Below, one piece after another: positions 53,156 to 62,844 of a stretch of DNA of 64,000 bases (position 1 is its first letter; every line of letters starts with the position of its first letter). The translations under genes and the position numbers were made by a program. Under the pieces are notes generated by a model. That model made no database searches. It was not told the DNA's origin and saw only the letters and a list, made by a program, of their open reading frames with translations. Source of the stretch: DATFVA01 sp963764235 (GTDB lineage: Bacteria > Bacteroidota > Ignavibacteria > Ignavibacteriales > Ignavibacteriaceae); the NCBI GenBank assembly GCA_963764235.1, contig CAVXRO010000009.1, forward strand, positions 310,001 through 374,000, given 5' to 3'.

Positions 53156-54541
53156 TTATTTTTTTAACAATTTGTCAAGTTTGGGCCTTGAAATCCCGAG
53201 CTGTTGCGAAGTCCGAGTCTTATTACCCTTAAATTTTTTAAGAACCTGCTCAGCATATAACTGGTTTAATTCTTCAAGATCCGTGCTAACATAATTTAAC
53301 TGAAGATTTATAATATGAGGATGGAGTGTAGTAGGAATATTCTTTTCTGATTCCTCAGCCGCAGGGCTGAAGTTGATTATACTAGAAAAGTCTCTCAATT
53401 TAAGGTTTTTACTTTCACTCAAAAGAACAGCTCTTTCAACTGAATTCTTCAATTCTCTCACATTTCCCGGCCAGCTGTAATTTAAAATAAAATCTTCAAG
53501 ATTGCTGTCTATTCTCGATATACGCTTCTTAAACTGTATGTTGTATGCCTTTATGAAATCTTCGAGCAGGACCTGGATATCTTCCTGCCTCTCTCTGAGA
53601 GGAGGAATTTCAATTGAAACCGTATTCAGCCTGTAAAACAGATCGCTTCGGAAAGTATTTTCCTCAATCATTTCTTCCAGTTTTCTATTGGTTGCCGATA
53701 TTATCCGGGCATTTACCGGGATATCGGTTACTCCCCCTAATCTCCTTATCACTTTTTTTTCTATAACTCTCAGGAGCTTAGCCTGTAGGGAAATTGACAA
53801 ATCCCCTATCTCGTCCAGGAAGAGTGTACCGTTTTCGGCAATTTCAAATAATCCGCTTTTCTTAAACTGAGCGCTCGTAAAAGCACCCTTCTCATGTCCG
53901 AATAGTTCAGACTCCAGTAATGCTTCCGGAATTGCAGTACATAAAACATCGACGAATGCACTATTGCTGCCCAGGCTGTTATTATGGATTAATTTGGACA
54001 GGAGTCCTTTGCCGGTTCCTGTTTCCCCCAGTATAAGTATGTTCAGCTGAGGTTCTGAGGATATCTTTTTTGCTAATTTCTTAATTTTCGAAACAGAATC
54101 AGAAATTCCGATGAAGCCTTCAAAGTCAGCAGAAGTTTCGGAGTCATCCAGAATAAGCTCCCCCTGCCTTCTTGCTTCAAAATCCTCTATGATTTCATCA
54201 AGATAAGTTGAAAATTTATAAACTTCATATGGAAGTATAAAAATATCATTGAAGCCTAGTTTAGCAAGAGTGACAGCCAGGAGGGTATTATTTTCCGGTA
54301 TGATAAATAAATATCTGCTGTTTGCAGGCATTTTAAGTTCGACTGTCTGCTGGATGAGGGGGGATTCAATACCCGAAAGTTTAATAACCAGAATTTCATA
54401 GTCTTCAAGAAGAATTTTTTCATTTTTTGGAGTCTGGACATTAATATTTGATCTTTTAAGCTTGGCCAGAGCAGAATTGACAGAAGCATAGTCTTCATCA
54501 TCCGAATATACTTTTATTACTATTTCTTCAAATGCATCCAT
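53156..54541 (-). CDS. sigma-54-dependent transcriptional activator with pseudo-receiver
   Basis: 461 residues. The N-terminal 120 residues look like a receiver, but the expected phospho-Asp position reads LVIKLSG, so it is probably not phosphorylated by a histidine kinase. The AAA+ domain has Walker A GETGTGKG (172-179), the sigma-54 contact loop GAFTSA (219-224, in place of GAFTGA), Walker B TLFLDE and a Fis-type helix-turn-helix at the C-terminus (RTSQQLGISRPKLDKLLKK). It is encoded 16 bases after the Ser/Thr kinase and just upstream of sigma-54 promoters, its likely targets. Confidence 0.9.
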   Translation of the reverse strand: MDAFEEIVIKVYSDDEDYASVNSALAKLKRSNINVQTPKNEKILLEDYEILVIKLSGIESPLIQQTVELKMPANSRYLFIIPENNTLLAVTLAKLGFNDIFILPYEVYKFSTYLDEIIEDFEARRQGELILDDSETSADFEGFIGISDSVSKIKKLAKKISSEPQLNILILGETGTGKGLLSKLIHNNSLGSNSAFVDVLCTAIPEALLESELFGHEKGAFTSAQFKKSGLFEIAENGTLFLDEIGDLSISLQAKLLRVIEKKVIRRLGGVTDIPVNARIISATNRKLEEMIEENTFRSDLFYRLNTVSIEIPPLRERQEDIQVLLEDFIKAYNIQFKKRISRIDSNLEDFILNYSWPGNVRELKNSVERAVLLSESKNLKLRDFSSIINFSPAAEESEKNIPTTLHPHIINLQLNYVSTDLEELNQLYAEQVLKKFKGNKTRTSQQLGISRPKLDKLLKK

Positions 54542-54557
54542 AAGTCAAAAAAAATAA

Positions 54558-57500
54558 TCAATTACTCTCTAATCTTTTAAGGGCCTTTTGTCTTTCAGCT
54601 TTCTTAAGATAAATTTCTTTAAGCCTTGAAGATTTTATTTGATCGGCAATGTAATATATTGTTTGTAATGTATAATTTTTGAATTCCTCCATGCGAGATA
54701 TATTTCCTCTCTCCTGATATACCCTGTATAAGTGGAAGAGTATTTTCCAAGTAAGTTCGGTGATACTTATCCCGCTAATAAGATTATATGCTTTTTCATA
54801 ATAATCCATAAAGGGTTGAGACTTTTCATCCTTAGACAATTCTAAAACTTTCCCAGCCAGGAAATTCTTATAAGCATTATAATACAGATGGTCTTCACAT
54901 ATATCAACAAAATTTTGCTGAGCCAGTTCTTTCTCTGCCTCAACCAAAAGGCGGGAGTTTATTAAATACTCAATTATGGCTATCTGGATTTCACAAAACA
55001 AAAAATTATCTGAAAAAGTTTTACTTCTTTCCCTCAGAGAAATTAATACTTCCTGGATGTTTACAGTCTTATTTCTAGATAAATTATATAGTAGTTTTAA
55101 ATATTGGAAATTGAAATCAGATCTCTCCAGGTTCAGCTGGGACTCAGAGTAAGACCCTATTACCAAATTTAAGTTTTCATAATCTCCCATAACATAAAAC
55201 ACCTTGCCAAGCAGAAAAACTGCCTCTGCCTTTTCAACTTTATTGCCTAGAGCTTCGAAGATATTTGAAGCACGTTTGAGTATATCAATTGCCTTTTCAT
55301 ATTCACATAATATCAAATAAACCTCCCCAAGGTTGATGTATGTAATTCCCAGATTATTATTATCCCCCAGAGTTTTAAATATTGATTCAGCCTCCTGATA
55401 GTAATCAATAGCTTTTTCGTAGTTGCATCTTTCCAGGTAATAAATACCAAAATTCAATAAAATTATTCCATTATATAGTAAGTTACCAATAGAATTATTT
55501 ATATCTATAGCTCTGTTCCAGTGTTCTTCCGCTTTGTTTTTATCGTTAATCATATTAAAAATATTTCCAAGGTTATTCTCCATTGCAGCTACCTTGGTTA
55601 TTATATTTTCGTGCTTATATAATCTGAGAGAATTCTCAAAGCAGTCTATTGTTTTTTCAGGGTGGTTGTTCTTAAACAGCTCGATCAGACCCTTAATTCT
55701 GTAAATCTTTCCTTTTATCTCTGCTGAGGTAGTCCGATCAGCAATTATTTCATCAGAAAGTATTTCAGCCTCTTCATATTTAGCCATTTCATATTCTGCT
55801 TCGGTTATCTCAGCTAATATTTCGTTCCGTCTATCAGCACTTTCAATCCTTACCAGGATTGACTCCAGCAGTTTTTTCCCTTCTTCGAGATCCTGACTTG
55901 AGATAAGTGCTTTGCCCTTTAGTATTTTTAATGATATCTCTTCCTCTGAAGAGATCGGATACTCTAATAATTCATTGATCCGGGCCAGACTGGCCTGATG
56001 TTCGCCAATCTGGAACAGGCAGTTACTTAATGCTATTTTAACTTCTCTAAGGCTGTCATATTTAAGCGGTAAGCTGCTAAGGTGTTCAAGAAGGCTTCTC
56101 TCGTATGCGAGTGCCGAGGCATTCCTTGCCCTTGTTATTTCTTCCTTCAGGGTATGGTAAGCAAGCTCGTACTCCCCGGCAGCTTCCCAATGTATTGCAA
56201 GCTCATTCTTATTAAAATCAGAGATTCTGCCGGATACCAGCCCTGCTATTTTTAAATGTGCTTCTCTTAAGTCTTCAATGGTTGAACAGATATATTCCTT
56301 TATTCCCCTGGAAGTAAATTGTGTAACACTTAAAACAGGATTGAAATGAAGAATATTAGCCTCTGCCAATTTAATCAAGGTATAGGTAATATCCTGTTCC
56401 ACCCGATCTGTCAGCAATGTTATTGTATTTATGTCCAAATTGATATTAAACAAAGAAAGGAAAATTGCGATATCTCTGCTGCCGGAATCAAGATTATCAA
56501 TTCTGAATTTATAAATATCCTCCTGATTCCCTTTAAGAATTTCGTCGGTATTTTTATCGATCCTGAGTAAAGGACCATTAACGGTGAATTTCAATATATC
56601 AAGGACAATCAAATCCTTTAGAAAAATCTCAATACTGCCAGGTAAAAGATCAGAATATAGAATTACAGCTTTTTTGATTTCTTCACTGGGGTAAAATTCA
56701 GCAAAACTGTTGTGTACAAACTCCGTAACTTCAGTCTCGGTAAACGGATTCAGGTTAATTACCTGGAGACTATTTACGGCTTTCGATTTATATTGAATTG
56801 AAGAGTCTTCGGTTAGTACAACTTTTATTTTATTTACCTGAAGTATAGGGATAAGCTGGATGAAGATCTCAAAGTCGAAATTACTAATCAGGTTAAAGTT
56901 ATCTATTAATAAAACGAACCTGCCGGCGGAAATTAATTTAATTATTACAGATTTAAGCTGCTCAGCAAGGTTTGTACTTTTTCCATCTAGTAACTCCTTT
57001 ATCCCGGCAAGAATCTCGCTGTCGATCCCGAAATAAATATTCTCCTGGTAGAGAATTTTCCTTAAAAATAACTGCCAGATATTTCCATCGCTTTGATCTG
57101 AAGACAGAAGGACTGAGAATGGATATTTATAATTTAATTCCTGCAGAAGTGTAGACTTACCTGCACCTTCAGCACCTTTTATGGCTAATACCTCTCCACC
57201 GTTTTCCTGTTCTATATAAGTAGAGATAATTGAGAAAGCATCCTTCCTTGCAGTGAATGTCTGAATCCTGGTCCAGTCTTTCCTTAAATTATGCAATTTT
57301 TCCGGTGCTACTTCATTTATTATCCCTATTGAGGTATAAAATCTTTCTTCAGGATCTTTGGATAATAAAACCTTCACAAGATTGACAAGCCTTTGACTGA
57401 ATGAAGATTCGGGGAATTCAAACTGTTCATTAAGATGTGCTTTATAAATTTCCAGTTGATCTTTTCCCGAAAAAGGAAATTTACCATACAATACTTTATA

Positions 57501-58109
57501 TAGGAGTATCCCGAATGAATATAGGTCAATTCGATGATCAATATCCTCTTTCCGCAAAATCTCCGGAGCAATGTATTCCGACGTTCCCCTTGCACTGACC
57601 TTGTCAATTTCCTTAGCCCTGGTTGTCAGGCCAAAATCTATGAACTTTATAACGGGAAGATTATCTTTCTCTCTTACAAGGATGTTTTCCGATTTAAGAT
57701 CATAATATATATAAGACGATTGGTGAAGATAGTAGAGGACAGAGGCAATCTGACATATAATAACAGCTAAAACATTTTCCTGGTCCAAATTTTTCGATTC
57801 ATACAGTTCCACTCCTTCAAAATACTCAAGGGTGAAAAAAGGACTTCCAGTACTGAGATTAAAAACCTTATCGTCTTCATCTAACGAAACGATCACCCCA
57901 TAATCAAAGACGCTGATGATATTCGGATGGTTTAACTTCTGGAGCACGAAGTATTCATCCCGGAAGGCCTTTTTTTCCTCGTTATCCACAGAAGAGGGCA
58001 GAATCTTAATGGCCAGCCGGGAATTTTTTTCGAGTACATCTTCACAGAGATAAACAGTGCTTCTTCCCTCACCCGCTTTTCCGGATATTTTATAACGGCC
58101 ATTAATCAT
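54558..58109 (-). CDS. Ser/Thr protein kinase fused to P-loop ATPase and TPR repeats
   Basis: 1183 residues. The kinase domain occupies about 1-265: glycine-rich loop GKAGEGRSTVY, AIK Lys 35, catalytic loop YYDLKSEN (135-142, with Tyr-Tyr in place of His-Arg), DFG (158-160) and APE (181-183). A P-loop ATPase follows (GAEGAGKST, 312-320; Walker B-like FVLLIDNFN), then TPR repeats from about 650 to 1000. This layout resembles large bacterial kinases with STAND-type ATPase modules. It overlaps the permease gene (ATGA) and precedes the sigma-54 activator, its probable effector. Input may come through the TPR or ATPase part. Confidence 0.9.
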   Translation of the reverse strand: MINGRYKISGKAGEGRSTVYLCEDVLEKNSRLAIKILPSSVDNEEKKAFRDEYFVLQKLNHPNIISVFDYGVIVSLDEDDKVFNLSTGSPFFTLEYFEGVELYESKNLDQENVLAVIICQIASVLYYLHQSSYIYYDLKSENILVREKDNLPVIKFIDFGLTTRAKEIDKVSARGTSEYIAPEILRKEDIDHRIDLYSFGILLYKVLYGKFPFSGKDQLEIYKAHLNEQFEFPESSFSQRLVNLVKVLLSKDPEERFYTSIGIINEVAPEKLHNLRKDWTRIQTFTARKDAFSIISTYIEQENGGEVLAIKGAEGAGKSTLLQELNYKYPFSVLLSSDQSDGNIWQLFLRKILYQENIYFGIDSEILAGIKELLDGKSTNLAEQLKSVIIKLISAGRFVLLIDNFNLISNFDFEIFIQLIPILQVNKIKVVLTEDSSIQYKSKAVNSLQVINLNPFTETEVTEFVHNSFAEFYPSEEIKKAVILYSDLLPGSIEIFLKDLIVLDILKFTVNGPLLRIDKNTDEILKGNQEDIYKFRIDNLDSGSRDIAIFLSLFNINLDINTITLLTDRVEQDITYTLIKLAEANILHFNPVLSVTQFTSRGIKEYICSTIEDLREAHLKIAGLVSGRISDFNKNELAIHWEAAGEYELAYHTLKEEITRARNASALAYERSLLEHLSSLPLKYDSLREVKIALSNCLFQIGEHQASLARINELLEYPISSEEEISLKILKGKALISSQDLEEGKKLLESILVRIESADRRNEILAEITEAEYEMAKYEEAEILSDEIIADRTTSAEIKGKIYRIKGLIELFKNNHPEKTIDCFENSLRLYKHENIITKVAAMENNLGNIFNMINDKNKAEEHWNRAIDINNSIGNLLYNGIILLNFGIYYLERCNYEKAIDYYQEAESIFKTLGDNNNLGITYINLGEVYLILCEYEKAIDILKRASNIFEALGNKVEKAEAVFLLGKVFYVMGDYENLNLVIGSYSESQLNLERSDFNFQYLKLLYNLSRNKTVNIQEVLISLRERSKTFSDNFLFCEIQIAIIEYLINSRLLVEAEKELAQQNFVDICEDHLYYNAYKNFLAGKVLELSKDEKSQPFMDYYEKAYNLISGISITELTWKILFHLYRVYQERGNISRMEEFKNYTLQTIYYIADQIKSSRLKEIYLKKAERQKALKRLESN

Positions 58110-59359
58110 TTATTTATTCTTGGATTATAAAACTGATTCAAATCTCTTCCCAGATTATTTGCAGTAAATAATGTGAGTACTAAAGCAAATCCCGGGAAAA
58201 AAATCATCCACCAGGCCTGCGACAAATACTCCTGCCCTGCTTCAATCATACCGCCCCAGGACGGATAGTTCAATCCTGTTCCGAGGCCCAGATAACTTAA
58301 AGCAGCTTCTGCAAGAATAACATTTCCATACTGAAATATAAGATTCACGATAACCGGTGCTATTATTACAGGAAGAATTTCCTTTAATAGTAATTGCCAT
58401 CCCGGCAAACCAATTTTTACTGCTGTAATGAAGTAATCTTTCTGCTTAATTGAAATAACTTCACTTCTAACAATCTTAAACAAACTCATCCAGCCTGAAA
58501 ATCCCAGGATAAAGATGATGGTAAATATTGAATTACCAAAAAAGGTCAGTATTAGAATAATCAGAAAAATAACAGGAATTGAAAGAAACATATCGGTGAA
58601 TCGGTTCAGCAATGTGTCAAAAAACCATCCGGAATAGCCGGCAAGAAATCCCAGGCCGATACCCAGAATGAATGCGATTATGACCGCACCTAATCCTACG
58701 ATCATCGAGATCCTTGTTCCATAGACAAGGCGTGAAAATATATCTCTCCCGAATTCATCAGTACCAAGAATGAATAGTCGTGAATCTACAACCGGGACAC
58801 CATTTCCAAATCTGATCTTATTGGGTTCTGCTCTGTTTTTAACTCCCTTTTGATAGTAGTAATATCCATTACCCTCATTTTTAATACTGTCAATATAAAT
58901 TACGGGTCCATTCAACAACCTGTTTCTCAATGCTGACATATCAACAGCATCCCCTGACGGTGCGAGGGTCTTAACTTCGGAAAACGGCGCCAGAAGTTTT
59001 GTTATTCCTATATTGTCCTGAAAATCAGGATCACAGGTGGATACTACTGGAGAAAAAATAAAGAAAGTGAAAAGTAAAATTAATACCGAAGATGTCAGGC
59101 TCAGTTTTTTCGTCAGGATTGATTGTTTTCTTCCTGCAGTAACCAGATATACCAATAAGACTAAGATCAGAATAAATGAGAGAAAATTATCGGCCAGCGA
59201 AAAATTAAGCAGCGACAAAGCCTCAGAGTTGCTCTTAAAAAGTGAAATCACAACGGTGAAAAGCAGCACAGCTATTTCCGACAGGTGCGAAAATCGTAGA
59301 AAGATTATCACCAGCAGGATAAATATTATGAGATGACGATTTTTTACCTGGAAATTCAA
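58106..59359 (-). CDS. oppC: oligopeptide-type ABC transporter permease 2
   Basis: 417 residues, about 100 longer than typical OppC. The extra N-terminal part carries about three membrane helices and a periplasmic segment. The core has PVVDSRLFILGTDEFGRDIFSRLVYG and the EAA region FITAVKIGLPGWQLLLKEILP, then ILAEAALSYLGLGTGLNYPSWG. It pairs with the adjacent OppB-like permease and uses the divergently encoded ATPases. It is coupled to the Ser/Thr kinase gene by a four-base overlap. Confidence 0.9.
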   Translation of the reverse strand: MNFQVKNRHLIIFILLVIIFLRFSHLSEIAVLLFTVVISLFKSNSEALSLLNFSLADNFLSFILILVLLVYLVTAGRKQSILTKKLSLTSSVLILLFTFFIFSPVVSTCDPDFQDNIGITKLLAPFSEVKTLAPSGDAVDMSALRNRLLNGPVIYIDSIKNEGNGYYYYQKGVKNRAEPNKIRFGNGVPVVDSRLFILGTDEFGRDIFSRLVYGTRISMIVGLGAVIIAFILGIGLGFLAGYSGWFFDTLLNRFTDMFLSIPVIFLIILILTFFGNSIFTIIFILGFSGWMSLFKIVRSEVISIKQKDYFITAVKIGLPGWQLLLKEILPVIIAPVIVNLIFQYGNVILAEAALSYLGLGTGLNYPSWGGMIEAGQEYLSQAWWMIFFPGFALVLTLFTANNLGRDLNQFYNPRINK

Positions 59360-60346
59360 TTAACCGGAAATTCCTTTGATTAATCTTTTATCAATTTTTG
59401 CTTTAATAATATCTGCTGCAAGATTTGTAATAACTATAAAGAATCCCGCAGTAAAGGTGCAGCCAAGTACCACAGGATAATCACGGGTCAGAATAGCAGT
59501 TACCGTTAACCTGCCCATGCCTGGCAGTCCGAAAATAACCTCAGTGATTAGGGCTCCACTTAATAAGAGTCCAAGATCAATCCCTGCAATTGTTATCAGG
59601 GGATTCAATGCATTAGGAATGACATGCCTGAGGGTAATTTTTCTTTCTCTAATTCCCGAAGCTCTCAGGTTCAGAATAAACGGTTTGTTATAAATCTCCT
59701 CAAGATTATCCCTTAGATACCTGTAATATACAGCTATGCCGCCGAGACAGAGAGTAATAACCGGCAGCACCAGGTGAATAAAGTAATCCCACACCTGCGA
59801 AGCGAAGCTCATTTCACCATGATCTATCGACTTCAACCCTGATGAAGGAAACAGGTCTATTTTTTCAGAAAAAATATAAACTAAAAATACTCCTGCAACG
59901 AAGGTTGGTATTGAATAAAGTAAGAGCGTGAACCTGGATATGGCTCTGTCTTTACCGCTGTTCAAATTACCGACAGTAATAAAGGACAGCCAGATACTCA
60001 GAACCAGTTGTACAATTACTACTATCAGAGCAAATATGAGTGTAAACGGGAGGTAATTCATTATTACCTTAAACACCGGTTCCCTGTAATTATATGACAC
60101 TCCGAAATTACCTTCAAAGGAGTTGACAAGGAAGGCGCTATACTGTTCAAGGAGAGGTTTATCCAGGTTAAAAGATTCCCTGACCTTCTCGATTAACTCC
60201 GGCTTTAACTGGGGTGAAATATATTTTTGTTCGGGTCCCCCCGGCGAGATACGTAATAAAAAAAACAGGAAACTAACCAGGAAAAACAAGATCAGCAGTG
60301 AGGATGCTATCCTGAGTAATATTGCTCTGCCGAAACTTTCTTTCAT
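59360..60346 (-). CDS. oppB: oligopeptide-type ABC transporter permease 1
   Basis: 328 residues with about six membrane helices. OppB/DppB hallmarks: LFFLLRISPGGP near the N-terminus, ESFNLDKPLLEQYSAFLVNSFEGNFGVSY, the EAA loop LRASGIRERKITLRHVIPNALNPLI, and EVIFGLPGMGRLTV. It forms the channel with OppC. It directly abuts the oppC start and lies nine bases after the binding-protein gene. Confidence 0.92.
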   Translation of the reverse strand: MKESFGRAILLRIASSLLILFFLVSFLFFLLRISPGGPEQKYISPQLKPELIEKVRESFNLDKPLLEQYSAFLVNSFEGNFGVSYNYREPVFKVIMNYLPFTLIFALIVVIVQLVLSIWLSFITVGNLNSGKDRAISRFTLLLYSIPTFVAGVFLVYIFSEKIDLFPSSGLKSIDHGEMSFASQVWDYFIHLVLPVITLCLGGIAVYYRYLRDNLEEIYNKPFILNLRASGIRERKITLRHVIPNALNPLITIAGIDLGLLLSGALITEVIFGLPGMGRLTVTAILTRDYPVVLGCTFTAGFFIVITNLAADIIKAKIDKRLIKGISG

Positions 60347-60355
60347 AATATTTAA

Positions 60356-62014
60356 TTAATCTTCCAGTTTCCAATTCCAGCAGTGGTGAATTACTCCAAG
60401 TGGATTGATATCAATGTTCTTTATTCTTTTATTATGTGCAGTGATATTATCAATCCAGTATAAAAATGTCACGGGTTCATCGTTATGCATAATCTCCTGG
60501 AACTGTTTATAAAGATTGTAAAGTTTTTCTTTTTCGGGACTTTGCTCTATTTCATCCAAAATTTTATCAATTTGTTTATTTGAATAACTCTGAACGTTAA
60601 GTGGGGTACTGTTTAGATCGGAATACCACATCATTTTAAGTTCCAATGGAATAGCGATATACCAGCTTGCAATCCAGGCGTTGAATTTCTTAGAAAACAG
60701 ATTATCCAGGAATGTATTTAGTTCCATAGTCTGTATATTTACAGAAATACCTACATTCTTCAGATCGCTTTTTATCACTGTCGCTGAATAATTCCGAAGA
60801 GGATTTCCCCCGGGTATATAGAGATCGAAGGAAAATTTGACTCCATTCTTCTCGAGAATCCCGTCATTATCAGAATCTTTCCAGCCCTCTTCATTCAGGA
60901 GTTGTTTTGCTTTCGAAGGATCATAGTTATATTGCTTCGTCTCATTATTCAGCACTTTTTTAAATATAGGCGAAACAGGCCCAACGGCCAGCTGACCGTA
61001 ATTATGAAGATATTCCTCAAGAATTTCTTTTTTGTTTATAGCATATGACAGAGCTTTTCTTGTCAGTGCCGAACCAAAAAACTTATTCGGAACAAGTTTG
61101 CCGCTGTTATTAAAAACATCAGGATCTATATTATTCCAGCCAATATATTCATATTCTCTTCCCTTAACAGGAACAATTTCAAGGTTTTCCTGTTTTCGCA
61201 GAGCCGGTGTATCTTCGGGCTTAATAAGCTCGCAGAGATCAATCTCCCCTTTTTTCAGCTGCGTAAGCCTGGAGGTGTATTCCGGTATTATCTTAAACAC
61301 TATTTTGTCTATAATTCCGTCGTGGTATAAAAAAGAAGCCGGATCAGCCTTAAAAGTTAATGACTGATTTTTGTCCCAGTTATCCAGCCGGTACGGGCCA
61401 TTGGTAACCGGTTTTGAATTGATTTCCGAAGTTGCCAGTTCTTTCCTGTTTATCTTAGAAAAAATATGTTCGGGCATTATGGGAATATCAATACTATACA
61501 TAGTCGGGTGTGAGTGGGGAAGAAAATTTATCTTAAGTCTGTAATCAGAGAGTATTTCGAAGGTTTTATCATTAAGAATATGGCCGGTTGTATCTGTATA
61601 AAATTTCTCAAAGCTGCCGAATAACCGGCTGTCTACAAAAGGATCTGAAAAGATATCGAATGAAAAAGCCACATCTTTTGCTGTCAGTTTCTCTCCGTCT
61701 GACCATTTAACATCATTTCGAAGATTTATTGTTATGGATGAAGTATCGGAATTCCATTCCCAATCTTTGGCCAGAAGCGGTTCAGAGGTTATCTCCCCCT
61801 TTTCTTCATTCCAGTCATGCTGCACCATTCCCAGATATAATAACTCGGATATACTGCCTTCATCCACACTGAATGCGAACAATGGATTTATAGATTCAAC
61901 ATCCTGTGCAATCCCCACAACAATATAATCCGTTGAAGTTGAAGCTTTCCGGCAGGATGAGAAAAAAATTAAAGAAGAAAGAATTATCAGAATATAGAGG
62001 TATCTTACTTTCAT
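60356..62014 (-). CDS. oligopeptide-type ABC transporter substrate-binding lipoprotein
   Basis: 552 residues. Lipoprotein signal with the Cys in IFFSSCRKAS, then an SBP family 5 fold: NPLFAFSVDEGSISELLYLGMVQ, WSDGEKLTAKDVAFSFDIF, TRKALSYAINKKEI and YDPSKAKQLLNEEGWKDSD. Ligands of this family include peptides, nickel complexes and sugars; peptides are most common. It leads an operon that ends with the Ser/Thr kinase and sigma-54 activator genes, so it may serve signalling as well as uptake. Confidence 0.9.
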   Translation of the reverse strand: MKVRYLYILIILSSLIFFSSCRKASTSTDYIVVGIAQDVESINPLFAFSVDEGSISELLYLGMVQHDWNEEKGEITSEPLLAKDWEWNSDTSSITINLRNDVKWSDGEKLTAKDVAFSFDIFSDPFVDSRLFGSFEKFYTDTTGHILNDKTFEILSDYRLKINFLPHSHPTMYSIDIPIMPEHIFSKINRKELATSEINSKPVTNGPYRLDNWDKNQSLTFKADPASFLYHDGIIDKIVFKIIPEYTSRLTQLKKGEIDLCELIKPEDTPALRKQENLEIVPVKGREYEYIGWNNIDPDVFNNSGKLVPNKFFGSALTRKALSYAINKKEILEEYLHNYGQLAVGPVSPIFKKVLNNETKQYNYDPSKAKQLLNEEGWKDSDNDGILEKNGVKFSFDLYIPGGNPLRNYSATVIKSDLKNVGISVNIQTMELNTFLDNLFSKKFNAWIASWYIAIPLELKMMWYSDLNSTPLNVQSYSNKQIDKILDEIEQSPEKEKLYNLYKQFQEIMHNDEPVTFLYWIDNITAHNKRIKNIDINPLGVIHHCWNWKLED

Positions 62015-62097
62015 TAACTCTTCTCCTGAGAGTAGTTAAATAAATTTGCAGGTAATTTATTATTTTGTTTAACAAATAAAAAATAAAACTGGATCAA

Positions 62098-62844
62098 ATG
62101 CTTAAGGCGGAAATCAATAATATTTCTATCCATGATGATGGAACCGAAAGGGTGCTTCTAAGGAAGATAAATTTTCAGCTGGATAAAAATAATATCAGTA
62201 TCATTGTTGGAAAAAACGGCACGGGGAAATCAACCCTGATCAGGTCTTTAACCCGGCTGCTCGATGAAAGGTTTTATGCTGTCACAGGCAAAGTGTACTT
62301 TAATGAAACCGATTTGATGACAATCTCCTATGATGAATTATTAAAGATACGCCAATCCGGCATCAGGTACGTTTTTCAGGATGCGATTAATAGTTTTGAC
62401 CCTTTAAGAGATATTGGACATAATTTCCGCGGGTATGAAGAAAATCCTGATCTGATAAACCTGTTCGATAAATTACTCTTACCTGATATCAAAGGATTAT
62501 TCAGGCTCTATCCGTATGAGATAAGCGGCGGGATGGCTCAAAGACTCCTTCTAGCTGCATCATTACTTGCAGAACCTGAAATATTGATACTTGATGAGCC
62601 AACTTCCGGCATTGATACTCCCGTTTCTAACCTCATTGTACTAAAGCTGCAGGAATTCGTTAAAAAGGATAGCAATTCAGTTCTGCTTGTGACCCAGGAT
62701 CTTGAATTTGCCAGAAAGGCCGGAGACCGAATTGCCTTTCTTAAGGAAGGAACTCTTTCATCCTTCTATCCGGCGGATGAATTTTTCGAAAGGTCCGATC
62801 CGGGGCTTGAAAGGTTTATCTCAGCTTACAATCAATTAAAATGA
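62098..62844 (+). CDS. oppD: oligopeptide-type ABC transporter ATPase 1 (short OppD)
   Basis: 248 residues. Walker A GKNGTGKST, signature ISGGMAQRLLLAASL, Walker B ILILDEPTSGIDTP. It is shorter than usual OppD (about 330) and lacks the C-terminal oligopeptide-transporter extension. It is divergent from the binding-protein gene across 83 bases and overlaps the second ATPase by four bases (ATGA). Confidence 0.88.
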   Translation: MLKAEINNISIHDDGTERVLLRKINFQLDKNNISIIVGKNGTGKSTLIRSLTRLLDERFYAVTGKVYFNETDLMTISYDELLKIRQSGIRYVFQDAINSFDPLRDIGHNFRGYEENPDLINLFDKLLLPDIKGLFRLYPYEISGGMAQRLLLAASLLAEPEILILDEPTSGIDTPVSNLIVLKLQEFVKKDSNSVLLVTQDLEFARKAGDRIAFLKEGTLSSFYPADEFFERSDPGLERFISAYNQLK

